From a virus: a stretch of DNA of 34,519 nucleotides. Shown here piece after piece: positions 28,862-34,519 of this stretch. Below the pieces are notes generated by a model. The model was not told the origin of the DNA. It searched no databases and saw only the letters and a list, made by a program, of their open reading frames with translations. How positions within the stretch are numbered: the stretch's first letter is position 1; every line of letters starts with the position of its first letter. A program made the translations under genes and the position numbers. The DNA is taken from the IMG/VR virus record IMGVR_UViG_3300036403_000041, positions 1-34,519 of that record, one strand, 5' to 3'.

Positions 28862-30582
28862 TGGAATTCAACGCTGCCGAACTTAACGGCGTTGAGCTGA
28901 ATGCCGGCGTTTTGGACGCCAGCGGCAGCATCATCCAACTGCCGTTGTCGAACCGCTGGGCGCTGCGTGTGCTGCTTAATGGCGTGGACGTATCCGCTCG
29001 GCTGACTGGCCGTGTGGAAGTGACGGCGGATGAGAACACGGCGCGCACTGCACGCCTGAGCCTGGTGCCGACAGTGGGCTTGATCGACCTCGACACCTGG
29101 TCGGGCAAGCCGTTGCAGATATTCCGCCGTCGCCTGGTCGGCGGCGAGCTGGTGAGCGAAACCCTGCGCTTTACCGGCGTTACCCTGCCTGCCAAGTACG
29201 ACAACTGGCGCAACGTGGTGGCGCTGAATGCCACCTGCGACAGGCAGAACCGCCTGGAGCAAATGAGCATCGAGCAGATCGATGCGCTCACGGTGGAGTG
29301 CTACTGGTCGGCGGCGGTGTTTGGCGAGCTGAACAGCCACTACCAGTACGCCGAGGCGCGTCGCCAGACCCGCCCGATTGCCCTGGACTGTGGCCCTGAC
29401 GGGGCATTCCGCGTGACGCCCTGGCGCGCTGCTGCAATCCCGCACTTTACCTTTGATGCCAGCAACATCGTGGCCGGTAGTTTGCAGGTCACGCCGTCCG
29501 CCGAGAAACCAATCAACCGGATTGAGCTGGCCGTCGAGTACCGCTTCACTCGCCTGCGCCATCGTGAGCATCGCTATCAGTGGGATCACCCGGCCGCCAA
29601 CTTCTGCGCCTGGTATCCGCGCACCACTGAGCTGCCCACCATCAGCATGCTGGCCGAGGCCATCGAGCAGGCTGACTGGGATCAGATCGGCGAACCCGCT
29701 GTTGAAGAACTGCCGCCCGACCTGGTTAACCCATGCGGCCTGGGTGGTGCTTGGTACAACGAATTCACCGCCGACCCGCACTTGTTGTCCTTTTCGGTTG
29801 CGGTGGCCAGGCGCACAGCGCAGACCCTGACAGAGCAATACAACATCACGCTGCTTGCCGAAGGGTCAGTGACCACCTGGGGCGTGAACCTGGAGCGCGA
29901 GCGCTACAGCGATGAGGTGGAATACGACAGCCGCTCATGGGAAACGCTGCCTGCTGACCAGCGACCGAGCAATGCCGTGCAGGACTACCTGGGCGACTGG
30001 GTAATTGACCGCGACGATGGCACCCGCCGAGCCAACACCCTGTTGACTGCGTTGCACCGTGAGGCGGTGCGCATGGAGGACAGCCACAGGCGCACCCGTG
30101 TGGTGTGGGCGACGCCTATCTCTGACGCAATCTATGACACCGCCCACACCCTGGCCGTGAATGCCGGTGGTGTGCAGGCCATTGGCAAGGTCGTGGCTGT
30201 GGCCGAGCAATGGGATATGGATCGGGGCACTGAGCTGGCCAACATCGAGCTGGCGGTTTATCGCGGTGGCGAAGTAAGCGCTGCTGATCCGCTGACTGCG
30301 CCTGCCCAACCGGCGTTTGACTTCGGCGCCGCCCCGGCCAGCACGACCACGCTAGCCACTCAGCTGGGCGGCGATCAGTTCAGCCCGCCTTTCGATGACG
30401 ACCTGGACGGCTTTGCCGGTAACTACTCGGTCAAGTATCCGGGCAGCGAGCAGTACCAGCGCCGCTTGCAGATCACCACGCCAGACATTGATGCGCTCTA
30501 CCGCGACGGCGCGACGGCTGAGGCCGCCGCCAGCTATCGCCTCAACTTTCCTACCGATTTGCTGATCACGGAGGCCATGTGA
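28861..30582 (+). CDS. Large tail-tip/hub-like protein
   Basis: A 573-residue protein. The N-terminal 120 residues (WALRVLLNGVDVSARLTGRV, then ADENTARTARLSLVPT) resemble the beta-barrel of phage hub proteins that bind the tail tube end. Further on are RIELAVEYRFTRLRHREHRY and WVIDRDDGTRRANTLLTALH. The Asp/Gly-rich C-terminus could anchor the next proteins. Assignment is by position in the siphovirus tail module. Confidence 0.75.
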   Translation: MEFNAAELNGVELNAGVLDASGSIIQLPLSNRWALRVLLNGVDVSARLTGRVEVTADENTARTARLSLVPTVGLIDLDTWSGKPLQIFRRRLVGGELVSETLRFTGVTLPAKYDNWRNVVALNATCDRQNRLEQMSIEQIDALTVECYWSAAVFGELNSHYQYAEARRQTRPIALDCGPDGAFRVTPWRAAAIPHFTFDASNIVAGSLQVTPSAEKPINRIELAVEYRFTRLRHREHRYQWDHPAANFCAWYPRTTELPTISMLAEAIEQADWDQIGEPAVEELPPDLVNPCGLGGAWYNEFTADPHLLSFSVAVARRTAQTLTEQYNITLLAEGSVTTWGVNLERERYSDEVEYDSRSWETLPADQRPSNAVQDYLGDWVIDRDDGTRRANTLLTALHREAVRMEDSHRRTRVVWATPISDAIYDTAHTLAVNAGGVQAIGKVVAVAEQWDMDRGTELANIELAVYRGGEVSAADPLTAPAQPAFDFGAAPASTTTLATQLGGDQFSPPFDDDLDGFAGNYSVKYPGSEQYQRRLQITTPDIDALYRDGATAEAAASYRLNFPTDLLITEAM

Positions 30583-30899
30583 GCGACCGCGATTTTGTTC
30601 GGAACCTGAACGCCCTGGTCAGCACTCGCACCCGTCGAGAACTCAACCAGCTGGAGCCGCGTGGTGCGCTCAAAGGTAAGCGAGTTTCTGCCGCCTACCG
30701 CGAGCCAGTGCGCCAGGGCGGCGGCGGCCTGGCCAGTCCGCTGACAGAGCAGAGCTATGCGCTGCGCGAGTTTCACGACTCTCAGTATCTGTTCACCTCT
30801 GACGGTGTTTTTGTCTGGGAGTTTGGCCCACCGAAAAAGCTGGTCTTGACCGATGCCAACGGTGATACCCACCCGATCAACCTGGCGAGCCCGGAATGA
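30579..30899 (+). CDS. Small tail protein
   Basis: A 106-residue protein starting at GTG with GGAGG at good spacing, overlapping the previous stop. A basic helical N-terminus (FVRNLNALVSTRTRRELNQL) is followed by a Gly-rich hinge and a beta domain (YLFTSDGVFVWEFGPPKKLV). It overlaps the next gene by 4 bp. Function unknown. Confidence 0.75.
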   Translation: MSDRDFVRNLNALVSTRTRRELNQLEPRGALKGKRVSAAYREPVRQGGGGLASPLTEQSYALREFHDSQYLFTSDGVFVWEFGPPKKLVLTDANGDTHPINLASPE

Positions 30900-32683
30900 T
30901 GATTGATGGCATGACACTGAGCCTCGGCCAGCACCGCATATTGGGTTGCCCCTACCACGGCCTGGTAGTCGGTAACCGTTTGACCTTGCCTAACGGCCAG
31001 CAGATCAACAATCAGTGGAACACCTTCCAGGTGCGCGGTGCATACCGCTTGGCCGTGCCGGGTGTGGCCGCCATTACTCGCACTCCAGAGCAGGCCGCCA
31101 AAGATGCTTTGCAGGGTTATTTGTGGCGCACAGATGCGGTGGTATGGCTGCGCAGCAATGGCCGAGGCCAGTCTTTGTATGGCCGCTTACAGGTCGACAC
31201 GCCGGGCATTTATGCAACCGGGCCGGGGCAATGCTGGAGCATTGCGATGCCCTATATGCCTTACGCCAATGAGTCATTCACTGCGCTTAATGCACCGGCC
31301 ACGATGGCAGCTTTTGGCCGCATCGGTGCCGATGCCGATGAGCGTTCAGTGTCGGTTGGCTTATCCGGCTACGGTGCTGGGCGCTTCCCGCCTGAGAACT
31401 TTCTAACCCTCGACTGCGCACCCTCTGGCAACCAAATGCTGGTGGGCGACTCGCTCAACTATGACGCCGTGCACGACATGTATGTGCAAGGTGGCGGCCG
31501 CATGGCCCTCTTGCAATGCAGCGGAACTGGCACAGAGGGCAACCCGCTGCGCCTGACGCTTGAGTTTGTAGCCGATCAAAGCAGCGGTGCTGCGAGCATC
31601 GCTAATGACTTTGTGCTGTTTGATGGGGTGTGGGAGTGGCAACCAGAGATAACAATCGAATGGATACCACCCAAGCAGCCACAGCCCGACAGCTGTGAAT
31701 GGATGCTTCGCCGCACCACGGGTTACAACCTGGTTTATCTACCGAAAAACCCAGGCATCCCACAGCCCTACAACTGGATTCGATTCATTACCGGCACCCG
31801 CACGGCCAGCCTTGAGGGGCATGTGCTGGGCGGCTGGCTGGATGCCAGCGGTGCTCCAGTGTTGGTGACGTGCGATATCGCCTATCACTTTGAAGCCGAC
31901 CATCACATGAGCTGCCAGCGCTCATCGCAAGTCGATAAGGAAGAGGTGTTTCGCTACCTGGAGTTCGGCGGGCAGTGCGGCCTTGATGGCAGCTGGGGCG
32001 ATCAGCAGTACAACGTGGCCGGCGTGTTTGCATCTAACGGCAGCTACGGTGCCAGCACCGTTGAACGCATCACCTACACGCTCAAGGTCGGCGGCGTGGC
32101 CGTGGATGAGTACGTGATCGAGCACCTGTTTGAAGAGCAGGCGCAGCTGTACGGATCAAGCACGCCGCCCATGAGCGGCAGTGCCGCGATTACGCAGACT
32201 TACACGCTCAAGCTCAATGACCAAGTTATTGATCAGTTTGTTAGCCCCAGCCCGGCCGGCCCTGATACGCCGGCTTTCGGGCGAAACCTGTTGGTTAAAG
32301 CGGTGCTGGATCGAAACAACCGCTTTGGCCAAGAGCCTGTTGAGCAATGGTTGCCTGTGGCAGCCGCGTCCGAGCACCGATTGCTGGAAGTGATCGGCGG
32401 TAACGGCACCCAGTACGGCCCCAGCGTCGCGGTGCAAATGGCCCCGCATTGGTGGAGCAACAACATGGTGTGCCTGGCGACCCGTCAGCGTCCCTGGCAG
32501 CTAAGCCTGGGCGGTGGCACCCGTACCTATGGCCCAACCGCCCACCCTGGTGGGGTCGTAGCCGGGAGCATCACGGTCACCGCGCCTTCCAACTCCCAAC
32601 CCCCGCCACCGCGCTTTGGCGCACGTAGCCCCCTGACCGGCACTGTAGTGATCGGTCAAACCCAACGCATTCAGTACGTCTAG
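30896..32683 (+). CDS. Large tail protein (tail-tip/fibre base candidate)
   Basis: A 595-residue protein of mostly beta character with many Gly, Tyr and Trp. It starts near [20 protein letters not shown]. The middle ([20 protein letters not shown]) and C-terminal part ([20 protein letters not shown]) suggest a surface-exposed tail component. The end is Pro-rich. Its position directly before the collagen-like fibre supports a role in holding the fibre or in receptor contact. No enzyme motif is seen. Confidence 0.75.
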   Translation: MMIDGMTLSLGQHRILGCPYHGLVVGNRLTLPNGQQINNQWNTFQVRGAYRLAVPGVAAITRTPEQAAKDALQGYLWRTDAVVWLRSNGRGQSLYGRLQVDTPGIYATGPGQCWSIAMPYMPYANESFTALNAPATMAAFGRIGADADERSVSVGLSGYGAGRFPPENFLTLDCAPSGNQMLVGDSLNYDAVHDMYVQGGGRMALLQCSGTGTEGNPLRLTLEFVADQSSGAASIANDFVLFDGVWEWQPEITIEWIPPKQPQPDSCEWMLRRTTGYNLVYLPKNPGIPQPYNWIRFITGTRTASLEGHVLGGWLDASGAPVLVTCDIAYHFEADHHMSCQRSSQVDKEEVFRYLEFGGQCGLDGSWGDQQYNVAGVFASNGSYGASTVERITYTLKVGGVAVDEYVIEHLFEEQAQLYGSSTPPMSGSAAITQTYTLKLNDQVIDQFVSPSPAGPDTPAFGRNLLVKAVLDRNNRFGQEPVEQWLPVAAASEHRLLEVIGGNGTQYGPSVAVQMAPHWWSNNMVCLATRQRPWQLSLGGGTRTYGPTAHPGGVVAGSITVTAPSNSQPPPPRFGARSPLTGTVVIGQTQRIQYV

Positions 32684-32691
32684 GAGAAACC

Positions 32692-34023
32692 ATGCAGCAG
32701 TTTATCGACAACTGGCGCGACATCCTCACGGCCCCAGCATTGGCCGCTGATGAGCAGTTACACATCAGCCCAGCGCTGGCTGCGCGCTTGACCGGCCTCG
32801 GGGCCGGCAACTTCTACGCCTTGACCCTTGCCCGTGTGGCCGAGTCGGGCGGAACGCTGCGCGAGGTTGCGTGGGAGAACGTCCACGTAACGGCCGTGGC
32901 TGCTGGTGTTTTGACCGTGCAGCGCGGTCAGGAAGGTACGACACCATTGGATTGGGCAGTCGGTGAGCTGATCAGCGCCCGACTGACGGCGGCAAGTGCT
33001 GAGCGGCTGCGCGGCGAGCAAGGGCCTCAAGGCGTGAAGGGTGATCCTGGTGATGCAGGGCCGCAGGGACCAGCTGGCCCACAAGGCGAACCAGGTGCAG
33101 CGGGTGCCATTGGCCCGCAAGGTGAGCCAGGCCCGCAGGGTTTGAAGGGTGATCCTGGTGATGCAGGGCCACAGGGGCCTGCTGGCCCGCAAGGTGAGCC
33201 AGGCCCACAGGGTTTGAAGGGTGATCCTGGTGATGCAGGGCCACAAGGGCCTGCTGGCCCGCAGGGCGAGCCAGGTGCAGCCGGTGCTGCTGGGCCTAAA
33301 GGTGAGCCGGGCGAAAATGGCCCGGTCGGCCCTCAAGGTGAGCCGGGAACAGGGATCAATATTATCGGCAGTCTGCCTGATCCAGCCGATCTACCCGGTA
33401 CTGGCGCGGTCGGTGACGCATATCTGATTGCTGGCCGCCTGTGGGTTTGGTCTGGCACCGCTTGGGTTGATGCTGGTTTGATCCAAGGGCCTAAGGGCGA
33501 TCCTGGTGATGCAGGGCCGCAAGGGCCGGCTGGCCCGCAGGGCGAACCAGGTGCAGCGGGTGCCATTGGCCCACAAGGTGAGCCAGGCCCGCAGGGTTTG
33601 AAAGGCGATCCCGGCGATTCGGGGTCGCAGGGGCCAGCAGGCCCAAAGGGTGATCCTGGCGAGGCTGGGCCTCAGGGGCCGATTGGCCCGCAAGGCCCAA
33701 AGGGTGACCCTGGTGATGGGGGCAGCTCTGTTACCAGGGCGAACTTTATCGAGTACATGCTGGAAACCGACCCTTTAACCTTTTTTGAGGACTCGCGCTA
33801 TTACAAGGATGTGGGCTTCGCCTTTCACGTGCTCAACCAGGTCGGATTGGGTTTTTCGGCACATCCGCTGTTACCGGCGCGGGTGCCTCGGCGACTCCTG
33901 GGGCCAATAGAGTGCTTCTCCTGGCGGCGGGTAGCACAGCAACGGGTACAGCCAGATACCAATCACTTGGCCTTGCAAACACTTTCGACCGGATCGGGCG
34001 CAGGTATTACTCAAGCTCCCTAG
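32692..34023 (+). CDS. Collagen-like tail fibre, frame interrupted near residue 388
   Basis: A probable receptor-binding fibre. Residues 1-107 form a globular head-binding part ([40 protein letters not shown]). Residues 108-220 are about 37 Gly-X-Y collagen triplets. An insert follows ([20 protein letters not shown] to [10 protein letters not shown]). A second collagen block of about 25 triplets precedes the C-terminal domain ([20 protein letters not shown]). The last 55 residues (after VGLGF) are an out-of-frame tail ending at 34023. The real C-terminal domain continues in the -1 frame from 33855. Strong AGGAG before the ATG. Confidence 0.85.
   Translation: MQQFIDNWRDILTAPALAADEQLHISPALAARLTGLGAGNFYALTLARVAESGGTLREVAWENVHVTAVAAGVLTVQRGQEGTTPLDWAVGELISARLTAASAERLRGEQGPQGVKGDPGDAGPQGPAGPQGEPGAAGAIGPQGEPGPQGLKGDPGDAGPQGPAGPQGEPGPQGLKGDPGDAGPQGPAGPQGEPGAAGAAGPKGEPGENGPVGPQGEPGTGINIIGSLPDPADLPGTGAVGDAYLIAGRLWVWSGTAWVDAGLIQGPKGDPGDAGPQGPAGPQGEPGAAGAIGPQGEPGPQGLKGDPGDSGSQGPAGPKGDPGEAGPQGPIGPQGPKGDPGDGGSSVTRANFIEYMLETDPLTFFEDSRYYKDVGFAFHVLNQVGLGFSAHPLLPARVPRRLLGPIECFSWRRVAQQRVQPDTNHLALQTLSTGSGAGITQAP
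33013..33718 (+). repeat. Collagen-like Gly-X-Y repeat DNA
   Basis: Degenerate 9-bp repeats coding for Gly-X-Y triplets, in two blocks (about 33013-33348 and 33484-33718) separated by a non-collagen insert. Within block 1 a 72-bp unit (8 triplets, containing [20 protein letters not shown]) occurs twice in tandem at 33141 and 33213. Such repeats can change length by slippage or recombination. Confidence 0.85.
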
Positions 34024-34514
34024 CGGTGGAGTATCGCTGCTACTTCAGCCTCCAAGCCCATGTGCTTAATCTGAGTAGTGCTGCCGAGCGCTACAAGTAC
34101 ATTATTTCTCTGGGTGGTTGGCTGATAAACGATGCTGTCGGGACGTTCGGTATTCGGATAAGTCATACCGATAACGAAAACTCAGGAAACTGGGTGATCC
34201 AGTACGTGGCGGCTGACCTGACGACAATAGTCACTGTGAACACAGCAGTAGCACCTTCGACCAACCCAACTGCTGATGCCGCTTACATAAAAGCTGAGTT
34301 ACACCGTAACGGCAGTGGCGCTAGCGAAATTAAAATCACGTTCGGTAAGAGCTCCCCTGTTGTGTATACGATCACTAACAGTTCCTTCCATACCAGCGGG
34401 ACGTTCATCACCCCTACGTTCTCAGCGAACATCACAAAGAGCGTGGGCACGACAACGAGGATTGTGGGCTGCACCGATCCAATTTTCGGCGGCTGGTTTC
34501 CGGGGGCGGGGTGA
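33855..34514 (+). CDS. C-terminal domain of the tail fibre in the -1 frame
   Basis: From TTC at 33855 the -1 frame reads [20 protein letters not shown] and then a Ser/Thr/Ala/Gly- and Tyr-rich beta domain ending at TGA 34512-34514 ([12 protein letters not shown]). Joined to residues 1-388 of the upstream frame it gives a fibre of about 607 residues. The join coincides with GGGTTTTT (33849-33856), where a -1 shift on G GGT TTT is possible. The GTG at 33912 has no ribosome site, so independent translation is unlikely. It is a broken gene, a sequencing error or a frameshift product. Confidence 0.7.
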   Translation, partial: FGTSAVTGAGASATPGANRVLLLAAGSTATGTARYQSLGLANTFDRIGRRYYSSSLAVEYRCYFSLQAHVLNLSSAAERYKYIISLGGWLINDAVGTFGIRISHTDNENSGNWVIQYVAADLTTIVTVNTAVAPSTNPTADAAYIKAELHRNGSGASEIKITFGKSSPVVYTITNSSFHTSGTFITPTFSANITKSVGTTTRIVGCTDPIFGGWFPGAG

Positions 34515-34519
34515 GCCAT

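Noticed and set aside
33013-33718. Repetitive DNA considered as a CRISPR array or tandem satellite
   Set aside because: The repeats are degenerate 9-bp units coding Gly-X-Y; there are no uniform spacers or palindromic repeats.
34283-34519. Minus-strand frame at the right edge
   Set aside because: It is antisense to the fibre C-terminal domain, has no ribosome site, and runs off the window.
1-34519. tRNA genes, insertion sequences and CRISPR arrays
   Set aside because: None could be recognised by eye; the only transposase is the phage A gene, and no phage end sequences are inside the window.

Overview
The window is most of a transposable (Mu-like) prophage or phage genome from a GC-rich gammaproteobacterium, most likely a Pseudomonas. 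It carries a repressor/Ner switch, a DDE transposase with its AAA+ partner, GemA- and Mor-type regulators and Mu-type head genes. These are joined to a long, non-contractile (siphovirus-type) tail module, the layout I associate with the Pseudomonas phage B3 group rather than Mu itself. No tail sheath, baseplate or invertible fibre segment is seen. The host assignment is inferred from gene content, codon use and the LexA-box type. Neither phage end (attL or attR) lies in the window.

Layout. (1) 1-890: LexA/CI-like S24 repressor on the minus strand, with a divergent operator and early-promoter region. (2) 891-9803: early/middle operon on the plus strand with Ner, two small genes, transposase A, activator B, several small HTH or unknown proteins, DUF3164, GemA and Mor. 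A probable cargo gene lies antisense at 1916-2431. Two self-cleaving RNAs of the hammerhead class bracket the small gene at 8212-8619. (3) 9805-16474: late operon I with a leader gene, a probable SAR endolysin, Rz and embedded Rz1, DUF2730-like, winged-helix and DUF3486 proteins, large terminase, portal and the Mu F-type head protein. (4) 16475-19582: accessory block with an unknown protein, a LexA-box-associated Dam methylase and a HEPN plus triple zinc-ribbon protein. (5) 19584-24245: late operon II with protease/scaffold, capsid, head completion and tail tube genes. (6) 24296-34519: tail chaperone pair with a -1 frameshift, two minus-strand membrane ORFs, tape measure, tail-tip proteins and a collagen-like fibre whose reading frame breaks near 33850.

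How the parts work together. The repressor and Ner probably decide between lysogeny and transposition. A and B replicate the genome by transposition. Mor closes the early region and probably switches on late transcription. A 53-bp module directly upstream of both late leader genes (9806 and 19584), with a third copy at 17585 inside the accessory block, is the best candidate for the late control element.

The most unusual signal is the pair of type II hammerhead-like ribozymes at 8129-8198 and 8613-8679. Both have the complete conserved core, a GUC cleavage triplet, the same stem I and loop geometry, and a possible covarying pseudoknot. Each begins in the stop codon region of the gene before it and ends at the start of the next gene. 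Their joint cleavage would release a 481-nt RNA holding one complete ORF and its ribosome binding site.
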